Origin: Chaetomium olivaceum
Taxonomy: Eukaryota; Ascomycota; Sordariomycetes; Sordariales; Chaetomiaceae
DNA: 64,000 bases
Direction: 5' to 3'
Assembly: GCA_039881045.1 (NCBI GenBank)
Contig: JAYWVB010000047.1
Location: forward strand, 1 to 64,000
Made by a program: the position numbers and the translations under genes. Positions within the stretch are counted from its first letter, which is position 1. The number at the start of each line of letters is the position of its first letter. Below the pieces are notes generated by a model. That model ran no database searches and had not been told where the DNA came from. It saw only the letters and a program-made list of their open reading frames with translations. Positions 45,614 through 57,519 of the stretch are shown piece by piece.

Positions 45614-47202
45614 GCCACAATGCGAACGCCGAAGGAAGGAAATTTGGACGATGTGAGGCTAGGCAGGGCAAGCGGGAATCGCCGTAAAGAACAAACCGTG
45701 ACCAACCGTACACTGCAGGGCGCGCAGGGTGCAGAAAGACGTCTTGGGCGACTGATTGGACAGCCAAGGGCGCATTCGGGATTTGGGATGCGATCACGCA
45801 AGGGGCGGCGGTAAAGCGCGGGCAAAAAGCCTCTTCTTCCGGTCCACCGTTTACCTCCGTGCCGCGATCGGAGAGGGAGAACTCAGAACTGTCGGAATTA
45901 GTTAGGTAAGGTAGTGATCTCCAAAGTTGAGTGCCGTCAGGTCGTATGCTGCAGATACATGCATGTATGTATGAAGTTGACGCGAATAAGCCGGCCGGAA
46001 CGTCTCCGGTGTGCGAGGGAAGCCAGGGGTCACGGAAGAACCGGCCAACAACAACCTGGGACCGGGGTACCCCGGAGGAGGGGCCGAGTGAGGCCCAACC
46101 GCCAGCGGCACATTTGGGGTGCGCGACATCGCGTCGAGCGGCAGCAAGCAGGTTCCGACCCTGAATTTGTAATGCTACCATACCTACACTGCGTATGTGC
46201 ATACCAAATACACACGTCCCAAACTGTCTCTGGTGAATAAGAAGTAATGACCGAATCTTCGTTGTCATGCCATCCTCCCACTCGCTGACGTTCGTCCACA
46301 GGCCAATGACAAGACCGTGTCCTGGTGCGTGGCCCTCCTAACCTTAATGAGTCCCTCAACCGAAAATGATCACCCACTTACTAAGTCACAGTAAGACTCG
46401 ACGAGTGGAACCTTGTGACCTTGGGGCTGATTGTTTTTCTGCATGCCAATCCCGCCTCGTCCGGGATATCGTTGCTCTACGAGGAGTTTTGTTTTCACAC
46501 ACCCTCTTTTACGCTACCTCGTCGGTGGCCTGGGTGTCGTTATGGGAAAAATGATCGTTGGCGCTCCAGACGTTACATGGGACCCCACGTATGTAGCGCG
46601 CTGTGTACAGTGAGGCGGATCCAAAACCCTCAACGTTAATAAGCAAAGGGCGAGCGATGATACATGTGCTCATACACATTACATACGAGAAAAAGTCAAC
46701 AACTGGCCGCAGCGGGCCGTCGCCAAGGACACCACCAAGTCCGGATTGGGTATCTCCGCCTCAGCGTGCCAGATGGCAACATCCAGATGGATTCGTACGG
46801 CAAATTACTTGAAGAATCTTCCTTATGCCAGGCAGGGGTGGTCAGACTCAAGAAGCCGCACAGGGGGTCCGAGCAGGAAGCGATCCGATCTGGGCATCAA
46901 TCTCGTTGGGGTGTCTGTACCTACACGAGGAAGCAGCACATGCTTACTTGGCGTTACTCCGGCCCACACACTATAGGCCATCGACTGGATCCTGGTGGCT
47001 AAACAAACCTGGGCGGTCATTCATAGTCGTGATCATTAACACAAAGTGGAGAAGAGGAGGATGGCCAGGGTGTTGACGGGATGCTGACTGCAGAAATTCT
47101 CTCCACGCTTGCGTCACGGGCACGTCGAACGCGCAATAATTTGTAGACGGGGACGATGAGGTCTAGGCGGAGGTCCGGTCCTTCTCCGCGGGTAAGTGGT
47201 GA
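45614..47202. other. Intergenic region between divergent MFS and FAD/formyltransferase genes
   Basis: About 1.6 kb between divergent start codons, so it should hold both promoters. Only motif-free short frames are present. Confidence 0.45.
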
Positions 47203-47211
47203 TATATATAA
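47203..47211 (+). promoter_or_regulatory. TATA box of the FAD/formyltransferase gene
   Basis: TATATATAA lies about 113 bp upstream of the predicted start codon at 47324. It is a strong core-promoter match at a usual distance. Confidence 0.5.
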
Positions 47212-47323
47212 GTCAACCTTTTCGGGGATCGATGCTTCTTTCTCTGACGGTTCGGGTACACTTTGAAACCTTGTTCTTTATGACACAAATCTTATTCAAG
47301 CTTCAAATACATAGGGACCAAAT

Positions 47324-50008
47324 ATGAGGTTCTTCGTCACTACCACACTCCCATCCTTTTCTTCGGGGACCAAGCCGCCTTCTTACATTTATTTGAGCAG
47401 TGTGAGCATTGATGTCTCCCTCCTCCTCGCTGGTCCCCGGGGCCTGGATGTGTGGATATGCAACGGCGACGAAATCACCAATGATCTGCTAGACCAATGG
47501 CTTGGGCAAGCCCCTGAAACCCCCAAGTCCCTTCTAGTGCGGGACGCCAACGCCATCCCCCGCCTGCAGGAATATTCCAAGGGGCGGGTGACCAATATAT
47601 CCGCCTTCCCCGAGGAACAGCCTGGTGCCTCGACAAGAGAAAGGGATGAGGCAATTCTCCGAGAGGCAGAAATGCTCTATGCCCAAGGGCGCGCCAACGC
47701 CGAGAACCGACGGGCAAATGTTGACCGGCTCATATCCAATGGCTCCAAGACGACGGTTGTGCTCGTGGGGGCCGGTATCATGAACCTCATGACCACCCAG
47801 GTCCTGATAGAGCGCGGCTACGGGGTGCGAGTTGTTGAGCAGGGTCCCGACCCCGTGCATGCCAACTCAAGGACTGGACGAGCCTGGGTGTCACCAGCGG
47901 TGGGCATAATGCCCGCATGTTCACCCACACCGAGGCCGACAACTACAACGAGCAAAACAGCGATATCTACCAAGACATGCAGTCTATCTTCCGCAAGACT
48001 GTCCAGGGTGGCGGTTGGAGTGTCAAGAACCCCAAGGAGTTCACTTCCGCAGAGCAGGCATGGGTGGGCGCCTTCGAGCGCGTTCCGGGGTGGATGGCGT
48101 CCACGTTCAAGAAGAACATCCATTCGGTAAACCTCGAGTCCTGGAAGTTGTGGAAGGAACTCATGAACACCACCCCTGAACTATTTCAAGACGTGGGCCT
48201 CCACAACGACATCGTTCGCCTCTACGTTGAGACACTTGCGCTGGACGCCTCCGTCACATCACTCAACCGTCGCCTTGGGTCGCTTCTCCAGGCGCCGTCT
48301 ACCCCTGACTTCTTGAAGTCATTTCCGGGTTTCCGCTCCGCTGCCGACTCGGACCATCTCGCCGGGGGGCATCATCGCTGAGGGCTTCACAGTGAACATC
48401 CATCTTTTTGTCGCCAAGCTGATCAACCACATCATCGCTCAAGGCGGGGAGTTCATCTGGGACTGCAAGGTGGAGGGCATCGAGCGCAACCTTCAAGGCG
48501 AGGTAACGGTCTTGAAGTCACAGAAGGGGGATCTCGAAGCAGACCACTTCGTGGTAAGCCCAGGTACCACGGGAGCGGCACTCCTGCATGGGACGGCGTC
48601 CGAGAACTTGGTCCAGGGTGTGTTGGGAATATGGCTGCAAATCCCGAACCTGGACCCGCAAATCCACAACTCTATGAAGATCCATCGCCGTGCTCACAAG
48701 GTGGAGGACATCAACATCACCGTGGCCAAGGACCAACAGACGGGCGAAGACATCCTTATTCTCGGGGGTGGGTACGGCTATGTCGGCCTGGACCGCCCAG
48801 CACCAGACTCCCAAGAGCTCAGGGCACTGTACGACGAGCTTGAGGAGGTAGCACGTATCTACTTCCCCCAAGGATACGTCGCGGCCAAGAAACGCGGGCC
48901 AACGGCAATGTACCCCGGCGGACACCGCAAATTCTGCGTCCGGCCCTTCACGCCCACAGGCCTTGGGCTGTTCGAAAAGATCCCCACGGCCAGGGGCGGC
49001 CAGCTAATCATCACAGGCGGCAACAACACGGGCGGGTTCGCCCAGGCCCCTGGCATCGCGCGCGCGGTTCTCCGATCCTTCCAAGGCGAGCACGACCCCA
49101 TCCACGTCCTCTTCCACCCGGACCGCGGCAAGATCCCCCCTTCCACCGTGAGCTACAAGTCGCGCAGCCCGAGCCCCGTCTCCTCCCAGCCAGGCAGCAG
49201 CATCGACCTCAAAGCCCAGCCCCCGCTCCGCCTCCTCCTCATTTGCTCCGACAGCCCCAACCACCGCTACCTGCGCTACCGCCTCGACCAGGCCTTCCCG
49301 GGCTACCGCTGCATCGAGGAGCCCGGCGATGGCCAGATCCGCTACCTCGCCTCCAAGGGCCGCACGCTCGACGCGTGGTGGCAGCGGTACCACGGCATGC
49401 GGCGCCAGCTCTTTGGCTACGCGCGCCAGCGCGCCGCTTACTTCGACCGGCTCATCCCCGCGGGCCACGTCTCGCCGCCGGCTGATCTCGTCGTGGACAC
49501 CATTAACTCGGCCCCTGTGTGGGACGCGGTCGAGGCCTGGCAGCCTGAGCTGACCATCGTGTCGGGAACCAAGTACATCGGCAAGAAGTTGATTGCGCGG
49601 GCGGGGCTCATGGTCAATCTGCATACGGGCCACCTGCCGGAGTACAAGGGCAACCATTGTGTGTTCTTTGCGCTGCAGGACGGGCGCGTCGATAAGGTTG
49701 CCTCGACGCTGCACCAGCTGACTTCCACGCTTGATGGGGGGGATGTGCTGGATCGGGTGTATCCGACGGTGGAAGCGGGGGATAGTGAGGATAGCTTGTA
49801 TACGAAGTGCTTGGAGGCGGCGATTGATCGAGTGGTGGAGCATGTTGGGCGGTTTGCGAGAGGAGAGAGGCTCGAGTTTGTGCCGCAAGAAGGGAGCGGG
49901 ACGACATTCCGGCACCGGGACCGCACGCCGGGAAAGGAGGCGGCGCTATGGTGGAAAATTAATATGGGTGGGTTGTTGAAGAAGACGGCGGGTGAGAAAA
50001 TTGCGTGA
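47324..50008 (+). CDS. FAD-dependent (DAO-like) oxidoreductase fused to a formyltransferase domain
   Basis: Intronless gene for a protein of about 895 aa with two enzyme parts. Residues about 1-140 are an N-terminal extension. Then an FAD-binding fold begins with the dinucleotide motif VVLVGAGIMNLMTTQVLIERG followed by an acidic end (VVEQGPDP). A DAO-like substrate domain follows (SGGHNARMFTHTEADNYN, IIAEGFTVNIHLFVAKLI, GFAQAPGIARAVL). After a Ser/Pro linker (about 610-630), the C-terminal domain is a formyl-transferase fold with the Asn-His-Asp set: NLHTGHLPEYKG and STLDGGDVLDR. Two frame breaks occur: -1 near 47868-47874 and +1 in the G6 run at 48364-48369. I recall similar fusions from actinomycetes. 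Oxidising an amine and formylating a product amine or hydroxylamine would be a plausible pairing. Lack of introns and a high-GC coding region hint at bacterial origin. Confidence 0.82.
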
Positions 50009-50322
50009 GGATGAGGTGGCGAGTTTTTGAATAAAAGAAAAGTGGTTGTTTTGGGACAGGTAAGGTTAGGACCAAAATGAAATGGGTTGTAGCAGACAAC
50101 CAAAGCTCCCAAGATCAGTGCACTGTCTACCGCTCCTTGGCCGTGATGTAAGCGACGCTCGTCGAGGAAATATACGAAGGTGTCGAGGCGAGTGACAATC
50201 ATGAGTGAGTTTTGTGCCAGGAGTGGATTTGACCCCGGGACTCCCCGTGCGCTCACACAAATAGACCAAGGTAAGAGCAAAAAATAAACCGCGATTGGAT
50301 GGAGGTACTGGGCAAGGCGTTT

Positions 50323-50898
50323 TCACTTCTTCATTCCCGACCTCCTAAACTCATCTTCCAACTCTGGGTAATTGATTGAATCCCGTGGCCGACGGTCCCA
50401 AAAGTAGCAATCCTCCTCTGTGGGTTCCGGGCGCTCCCAGATATTCCTATACACCTTGTGGCGGAACATGGCATAATGAGGATCGATGCGTACCCTATGT
50501 TCCAATGTTGGAAGGCGTGGCAGAGGGTCATTGGCCGGTTGGGAGAATGACGCGGGGGCCGAGGAGAGCAGAAAGCCCAGTAGGGCTAATTGTTCCTCAT
50601 CTTTAACCTGCCAGAGGCGTCGCGTGCAGTCCTCTCTAGCAGGGTGCAGATAAAAGTTGGGCTCTGGGGACGGAAGCGCGTCGGCGGTTGGCGTGTTCCA
50701 CGGCTGCGACCGGTCAAAAAGCACAACGCCACCAAAGATCTGGTCTTCGGCCCAGTAACCCACGTTGTCGGCGAGACCGTCGGGATACTGGGAATAATAG
50801 CAATATTGGGGGTGGGTGAAGAGCGTTGGCCAGGGTTCGAGCCGGTAGACTGGGGAGGAGCTACCGTCCCCTTGGGGCGTAACAGGTCGCCGCCACAA
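50323..50898 (-). CDS. Conserved fungal protein of unknown function
   Basis: A 191-residue open frame without introns. It is rich in aromatic residues and Pro (VYRLEPWPTLFTHPQYCYYSQYP), with a FGGVVLFDR segment resembling a family of small filamentous-ascomycete proteins found near other accessory genes. I cannot name the family or a catalytic motif. No signal peptide or membrane helix is visible. Codon use and an uninterrupted frame support a real gene. It is convergent with the FAD/formyltransferase gene. Confidence 0.55.
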   Translation of the reverse strand: MWRRPVTPQGDGSSSPVYRLEPWPTLFTHPQYCYYSQYPDGLADNVGYWAEDQIFGGVVLFDRSQPWNTPTADALPSPEPNFYLHPAREDCTRRLWQVKDEEQLALLGFLLSSAPASFSQPANDPLPRLPTLEHRVRIDPHYAMFRHKVYRNIWERPEPTEEDCYFWDRRPRDSINYPELEDEFRRSGMKK

Positions 50899-50939
50899 GG
50901 TTAGCTAGTCCACCGAATCCCGAGGGTCAGTGATATGCT

Positions 50940-51494
50940 AATCATGGACTCGTAGGTTCTCCTTGAACAGAAAAACGGCAATCTGGTGAACGGCCACGGC
51001 TGCGACCTCGATAAGGCGAAGCTGGAAAGCGCGCGAGTCTAGGGCCGCCGCTTGGAACGCCTCAAGTAACTGAATATGAATCGTCAGCGCGCTAGTGCCT
51101 AATGTTGTATACATAGGTATTCTTCATTAATAACCTTTGTGTCGAACTTCAAGGTGTCTATGCTGAAGTCGGCTCGAAATTGCTTGGCAGTGTCCGCAAC
51201 ACCTGGGCAGAGAGTAACGTGGTTCTCCAGGCGGTGGCCTACTGAGACTCGATGGCTTTGTTGTCTGATGGCAATGTCAAAGAGCGTAACACCATCAATT
51301 ATTTGACTGTAGGTTCTCGCCGCAAGTTCCGTGTCGAGGAGTCGAAGAACTGCGCGGGTGAGGGCGTTGCCGTGTTGCAAATCCAACGCATCAACCCCGC
51401 TCAACAATATCGGGAAAGGGAATGTCCCAGTTGTCGATACCATGGTTGTGAAATTGGCGCAACAAAAGCAATACCGCCCGCTATCGACTCTCAA
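50940..51494 (-). pseudogene. Possible fragment of a conserved fungal protein of unknown function
   Basis: Minus-strand coding-like sequence in two pieces. The first (about 51099-51494) contains LDLQHGNALTRAVLRLLDTE and a GVTLFDIAIRQQSH segment. The second, just downstream (about 50945-51090), reads LLEAFQAAALDSRAFQLRLI and then EVAAVAVHQIAVFLF. The order and style match a lineage-specific protein family of Sordariomycetes that I remember but cannot name. The pieces cannot be joined without a frame change and an ATG is uncertain, so it is probably a remnant. Confidence 0.35.
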
Positions 51495-52298
51495 ATCACA
51501 CCTCTTGCCAAACTCTAAAGCATCAAGGAATGTGCAAGACTTTTTGGCGAAACCGGCAGAAACAGAAGGGAGAGAGTCTGTGACGGAATCCGGGTCACTC
51601 TAGTTGGCCCTGTCTATGTACCTAAGTAGCGCGCAGGGTGTATGCGATTTACATCTTTAAGCTTACAAGATCATAAAATCAATGTTTAGGGAACCTTCCC
51701 TCTTTTTCTTTTCTTTTGTGATACTGGTTGGCTAATATAATACCACCAGAGAATATGTTATTTGACTGTATAGCGATGGGAGGTACGGTTAATAATTCAA
51801 CAATGGGAGAAGTTCAGGTACATACCTTCCATTTGGATAATAATCAGAACCGAAGCCTGTAGTATCGCTCTTGGTCTTACAACCCCTTGATCCATGTCCC
51901 CACACGTGTGGCTGTCTAGGTAGGTAATTTCAAGCGGTTATCACGGCACCCATTAAAACATCTACTACCAGTGTAATGAGAACTTTTTGTGTCAGAAGAA
52001 CTTTATGTGGAACGTCATTTGGTGTAGTTTGGGTAGTAGTTTACAAGAGAGTTAGATCGCCAACATATGAAAACGGTGCAGGTGTTTCCATACCTAGGTA
52101 GTTGTTGGTTGGAGACCGAATTATTGTATCCAAAGTTTGTTTCAAATACTAGTAATAACCAGACCTCTAAAGTCCCAAGGAATGTAAGAACAGCAATCCC
52201 GCCCAAAACCATATGTGATGTCGATAAGTATCCCGACTCCATTACTCCTCTTTCCCCGACTTTCCCCAACCATTTGTCCCCATTCAACACCCAATCAC
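51495..52298. other. Intergenic region, AT-rich
   Basis: About 800 bp, AT-rich between 51640 and 52240, with no gene recognised. Confidence 0.4.
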
Positions 52299-52760
52299 CT
52301 AAGCGCAGAGGGTGAGGGTAACATCCTTGCTCGACGTGCACACCTTGACCTGGCTGCCCGCCGGCGGCACACCCGTGGGCCAGATGATGGACGGGCAAGT
52401 CGCCTGCGCACTCGAGACCACAACCTTCTTGCCGGCGAACGCATCCCCAAAGACGTCGCTCAGGTCGTACCAGACGTTGTCGCCGTCCAGGCTGTAGGCG
52501 AAGATGGTCTGGGGCGCGCCCGTGTAGAGGCCGTCGGCGGCGATCGTCACCTTGAGCGCCTTGCCGCCCGTCACAGGGTCCTTGACGAAGGGCTCCGCGT
52601 AGGAGCCGTCCTTGGCAATCTTGAAGGGGCCCTCGACCGCCGAGCCGACGGACCAGACGTGCACGTCACCGGCGCACTTGTTGGTGACTTTGGCGAAGCC
52701 GATGGCGGAGGCCAGGGGGGCGGCGGCCGCGAGGGCGAGGAGGGTGGCCTTGGCGAGCAT
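52299..52760 (-). CDS. Secreted BYS1-domain protein (thaumatin-like small protein)
   Basis: Small secreted protein of 153 aa, intronless. The signal peptide is MLAKATLLALAAAAPLASA, followed by GFAKVTNKCAGDVHVWSVGS, the start of the BYS1 (Blastomyces yeast-phase-specific) domain. Further family segments are ADGLYTGAPQTIFAYSLDGD and VWYDLSDVFGDAFAGKKVVV. Four Cys in the mature chain may form two disulphides. The domain resembles a shortened thaumatin fold. BYS1 proteins are common in dimorphic and plant-associated fungi and are often induced during host contact, but no biochemical activity is established. A TATAAAAC sequence lies about 130 bp upstream of the start. No frame break. Confidence 0.9.
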   Translation of the reverse strand: MLAKATLLALAAAAPLASAIGFAKVTNKCAGDVHVWSVGSAVEGPFKIAKDGSYAEPFVKDPVTGGKALKVTIAADGLYTGAPQTIFAYSLDGDNVWYDLSDVFGDAFAGKKVVVSSAQATCPSIIWPTGVPPAGSQVKVCTSSKDVTLTLCA

Positions 52761-52888
52761 GATGGTAGTGGTGGGTTGGTTGGTTTTTTGGTTGTGGAAG
52801 AGGTTGTGGTAGAAGGTTGTGATGTTGTGATGTTGTTGTGAGTGAATAGTGAGGTGGTTTTCTCCCTCGATCGGCAGCGGAGCGAGGT

Positions 52889-52896
52889 GTTTTATA
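52889..52896 (-). promoter_or_regulatory. TATA box of the BYS1 gene
   Basis: TATAAAAC on the minus strand about 130 bp upstream of the BYS1 start codon. Confidence 0.5.
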
Positions 52897-55498
52897 GACT
52901 TCTAAGGACTAAACGAAAGCGAAGCGAACCCGACCTCGTCATCCAGGTGGCAGCTCATTGTTGCCTTCCCCGTTCTCCAACCCCGAAATAGAAGCACGGT
53001 GTCGGCTTGTTGGTCCACGCTGCGCCCATCCTCACCATCCATTTCCATCGAGTAAAGGAATCGGCAAATACGAGAGCAGGAGCGGGGCCTAAGCGAGCAT
53101 CCGCGCGGTTTCCTACCCAATGTTGCCTGACCCTTGACGTGGGCTCGAGGTTGGAGAGTCATGTGCCGCCAACACCATGGTATTTCCAGCGCGACGGGGG
53201 TTAGGCTGTCAGACGTGCAGTATCGTATTGTTGCGCCGCATCCATTTTCCATACTTTTTTGACTTTGGAATGCGGGGAGAAGCCGGGCCCTAGCGTGACC
53301 GCTCCCCTGCGCCGTTGCATCGCCCAAGCTCTTGGAGGCGGCGGGTTGCGCCGACACGAGATATCGGCACCGGGTTCCGGCTGTGGCGTGTTATACCCGT
53401 TGATCTTAGCCGGTTTGGGTATCTGACCACTGGAGGCACTACGGAGGGCAGACGGCACGCACAAGCTGCAGCCCTCTGGGGCTGAGTGACAGACATTAGC
53501 AACCGGAATATAGAGTGCAAAAGTGGGTGAGATTGATGATGAGGTGAGCTCGGTGAAGCCTTCCCAATCGGACCGTATTCACGATGCAGACAGCGAAGAA
53601 ATAGTGAGAATAGTGTCACCAAGTCCTTCGGTGAGAGAACCTTCAGACAAATGGCGGTCATATCATTAGCGGACCCCCATTCTGCCGTCTGACAGATGGG
53701 CTTGGGTTGTCGGTTCAGAGCAAAACAGCGGATGCCGCCAATATCGAGCGACCACGAGGCGGCTCGTATATGCAGCCACCAGCGACGCAAGCCCCTTGGC
53801 ACACGTCGTTGCTCACTGCACCCAAGCTCGGCTCCAGCTTTGCCGATGCCTCGGCCATTCACAAATCGGGTGAGCCTCATTCGGCACGATTTTGACATTG
53901 ATGCTTGGGAATTGTTGGATTTGTATATTAGGAATAGAAGAACGATGAAGGAGAGAGTTGAGGTGGATTTGTGTTCCCACACTCGGTTAGGCCATGAGAC
54001 ACTCATCGGGCCTTTAAGGTCAGCAGTTCGGCCAACGATTGGTTCGACAAGTGACTACCCGAATCCGAGCTTTCTCCAAGAGCTTCCGGCGGATCTGCAG
54101 AGGTTTCCTGTCATGCATTATATCCCGAATTTGATGGCCGTCCATATACGTCCATGTCCTGTCGAGGGCGGATCATCAGGAACTGCATCGTAGTTAATCC
54201 TGTTGGATGTTGCCCTCTGATAAAACCAATCGGAATGCTTGGATGTGTAGTTTTGATGGATTTGACGGCGCTTGGTTATGTCCGTGAAGATTATTACGCA
54301 CTACTTTGGGGTCATACTAGTACATTGCTTGCATGAAAAGGGAGGCAGGCTTGAGTAACGTCACGGTGTTTCTGATGTAAGATAACTTTTTGAAATCACT
54401 ACAGTTGAACAGGGCCGTTGTCCGACACCGACTGGGTCGACGCTATGCAGACTATAGCATACACTCGGCACATAGGTAGGCATCCGGGGCTCACCAACAT
54501 GCCAGGTCCCGATCGCAGTGTCGGTAGGATCGGCAGAGATGTTACGATGTGCCAAAAACAATACGTCAGGTAGTCGCTCTTTTGCATTACACGCTTGGCG
54601 AGGGTTGAGGAGTGCGGCTGAGCTCACCAACTGTTATACAGGAGGTCGCTATCAAAATCGGCTTTGTCCGTAAGAACCGTCTCCTAGCGGATTGCAGATC
54701 ACTGCGTGACAGCATACGCACAACCGACAGCAAGCTGGGCGAGCGTAGATGTGACTGTGATCCCACCAACGAGCATGACAACGCTTGGGCCTTAGTGTAG
54801 TACAACAATCCATCAATGCAATCCCCGACGCATCGTTTCTGCTCGAAGAATCCTGCATATAGGTGCACTATTACTATGGTAACACTTTGAAATTGACGGC
54901 GGGCCTTCGCGTAGCACGAGGCGAAATCAAAACATTATGACCGCTTACCACATACCTAGGTATGAACATGATTATGAATGGCGAATTCTTGCGCCAGGTA
55001 CGGTACATATTGAGGTTACCTGACGAGAATTTTGAACTTATTAGGTTCACTAGGCCAAAGCGGGTGGAAGCCGCGGAACCAACTTAATCCCTAACACACG
55101 GAGCATTACGGCTTCGTGTTCGCGTCCCAGATGTAGTGTATGAACGCCCCCATTCATAGGAAAAGAAATGCTGGCGAATCTCGAACCCCGGCACGGCCAA
55201 CTAATATCTTTGCACTCCGTCTTTACCTCCTTGGTGGCAGCCAGTCGTGATTATATCCACTATTTCATAACTCTCGACATAGGAACTGTATGACCTTTGC
55301 TCGTGTCAACAGCTGATGATAGTTCGATATTCATAGTGCGGCTTGCAGTCGCTTTCTATTCAAATGAACCTGCTACTATACCAAATCTAGCGCTCATGAT
55401 CATGTAAGTATATCCAGCGGCCCCCTTCCATTAAACCAGGCGAGATCCGCCGTAAGTCCGGGTATCTTTCCCCCCAACTGCCTAACCTTCTTCCCATT
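52897..55498. other. Long gene-free region between BYS1 and the amino acid transporter
   Basis: About 2.6 kb. Open frames up to 238 codons exist on the minus strand near 53290-54006, but lack known motifs and overlap competing frames. The right part (54860-55380) is AT-rich. No RNA gene or repeat was recognised. Confidence 0.4.
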
Positions 55499-57519
55499 CT
55501 ACAAACCATTACTAGCACAAGAAAACACACCTCTGACCGCCCCGGTCTCAAACTCGATAATGATGCTTTCAACAGTGGCGTACGTGCCTACTGTGAGGAA
55601 GAAGATACCGATGATGATGATGATGACGTTCAATGCCCCAAGCAAATAGCCGGCGATCGTGTGCTCCTTCACAACCGCGATGCTTCCATCCGCCTGCCGC
55701 ATCCGGAAGTAGGCGACTCCCCAGAAGATAAAGCCGAAAAAGCTGTCGAAAAGCGAGCTCATGAGAGAGAGCACTAAAGGCAAGGACATATTAGCTCATG
55801 GACGAGTGACAGGGGGAGGAGGGCAGGTTTGAAAACTTACGTGACGAAAAGAACGGGATGACCTGGGCGATGATAAAAGCCAAAATCCAGGTGGCCACTG
55901 CAATGCGTTAGTTCAAGCTCCAGTTTGAGACGATAGATGAGAAGAGAGCAGTTACACAAAATCGAGGTCCAGGTAGCCCAACCAACCAGGGTGTGTTCGC
56001 TCTTGTGGCGGGAGTTTTGGAAGATGCGGAAGAAGATAAACCTGGCGGACACAGACGCATACAGCACGCCCAGGAAAATGATGGTGGGGATCATGAACGA
56101 GAAGGACACCTTCTTGAACAGCGGCTCTAACGATCCAAAAGCCGGGGCCGTCATATACTGGTTGCCGACGTAAGCATAGACGACACCGCCGACAACGCTG
56201 AACAGGACGATCTCGGCGATGGTGCAGGCCCAAAGCGCCTTGGGGAAGTCACGCGGGTCCTTCATCTCGGCGATGAAGGAGGGAAGGGTGATCTGGCCGA
56301 TAAAGGTGTAGCTGATGTTCAAGAAGGCACCGAGACCGTTCACTAACGTCGTTCCAAGCACGGGCGAGGCCGTCACAATCGGAGCTGTGCCGTCAAAGCC
56401 GGCCGGTTGTGACTGGATGGCTGCAAAGATGGTCGCGAGGAGGACGGAGATGAAGGTGAAGAAGGCGGATGCGGTGCCGATTTTGGACAGCATGTTGAAA
56501 GTCCGCGGCAGTGAGAAGAGCCAGCAGATAATCGCCACAATGATACCAAAACTGACAGTCCGGCATCCGACCTCGTCGGCCTCGGTCATGGTGTTGAGAT
56601 ACTTGGCCCCGACCAAGACATGCAGACCCTGGATAAACTGCGGAAAGGCGTCGGGTTAGTTGTCGGTCATACAACACAAAAGGGGAGCAGGGGAACCAGT
56701 TGCATACCGTATTGTTTAGCAGGAACATGACGGCCGTGGCCCACCATGCCCACTTCTTGTTCCAAAACAGCATCTGGCCGATGTCACAGACATCGCGGAC
56801 TTCGGGATGACGCAGGCAGAATTCCCAAAGAACCAACGACCTAGCCAGGGGTGTTAGACGAGGATGGGGCCGTCACATGGGGTATGGCTTTTACTCACGT
56901 GTACAGCACGATGCCAGAGATGACAACGGTCAGAATCAACCTGCGCTAGATGTTAGCGGTCTGGTAAATAACCTGGGCAAGGTACCCATTGATGAGAGAG
57001 GGAAATATACCCTGGGACAAGACCAAGAACGCTGTAAGACCAAGGGAAGCTCATGATGGCCTAGTGATATTTAGCATTCAAAATTCAATTCGACATGGCA
57101 AGCCGTGGCCGGCCGAGAGGATCGGGCAGATACATACCAAGCAAATGTACTCGGAGAAGAGCAAACCGGCTGTCTAATCGCGATTGTCAATGTCAATGCC
57201 CTCAAAACGACTGCGGCCCCGAGCCAGCACATACCTTTTGCCAGCTGCAGGTCCGATATTTGATGGCATGACCCGAGTCTTCAGCGAGCTGCTTGTCGAG
57301 AATGGCCGTACTGCTTGCCTGCTCAATGTCGGAGTCGCTCCCGATTGAGATGCTGCTCAGGACGGGCCCGATGCGTGGCCCGATCACCACGTCCTTCCCG
57401 CCGAACCACGAAGACCACCCTGCCGGGTCCGACACCTCTACCACAGAGCCTCGTCGATCGTCTCTCGCATCTTTCTTTTCAACGGACGCAGCCCATTCGG
57501 GGGAGTCTTGGTGCGACAT
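55499..57519 (-). CDS. Neutral amino acid permease, AAAP family (Mtr-like)
   Basis: Plasma-membrane amino acid/proton symporter with about 11 helices, similar to Neurospora Mtr (N system) in type. Eight exons on the minus strand, including very short ones: 57235-57519, 57138-57173, 57011-57060, 56899-56940, 56708-56840, 55956-56637, 55841-55897, 55499-55773. They join in frame to 519 aa, with standard donors and acceptors and no frame break. The cytosolic N-terminus (about 90 aa) is hydrophilic. Conserved stretches are IMSFPWSYSVLGLVPGLILT, FNMLSKIGTASAFFTFISVL, NISYTFIGQITLPSFIAEMK, DPRDFPKALW and GGVVYAYVGNQYMTAPAFGS. The C-terminus ends GVFSCASNGL, the usual motif of this fungal subgroup. 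The many small exons near the 5' end are typical of these genes. Confidence 0.92.

Noticed and set aside
49004..50280. Two minus-strand frames of about 300 codons
   Set aside because: Antisense to the formyltransferase domain, which has clear family motifs on the + strand.
53290..54006. 238-codon minus-strand open frame
   Set aside because: Low-complexity, biased composition, no domain, and competing frames on the other strand.
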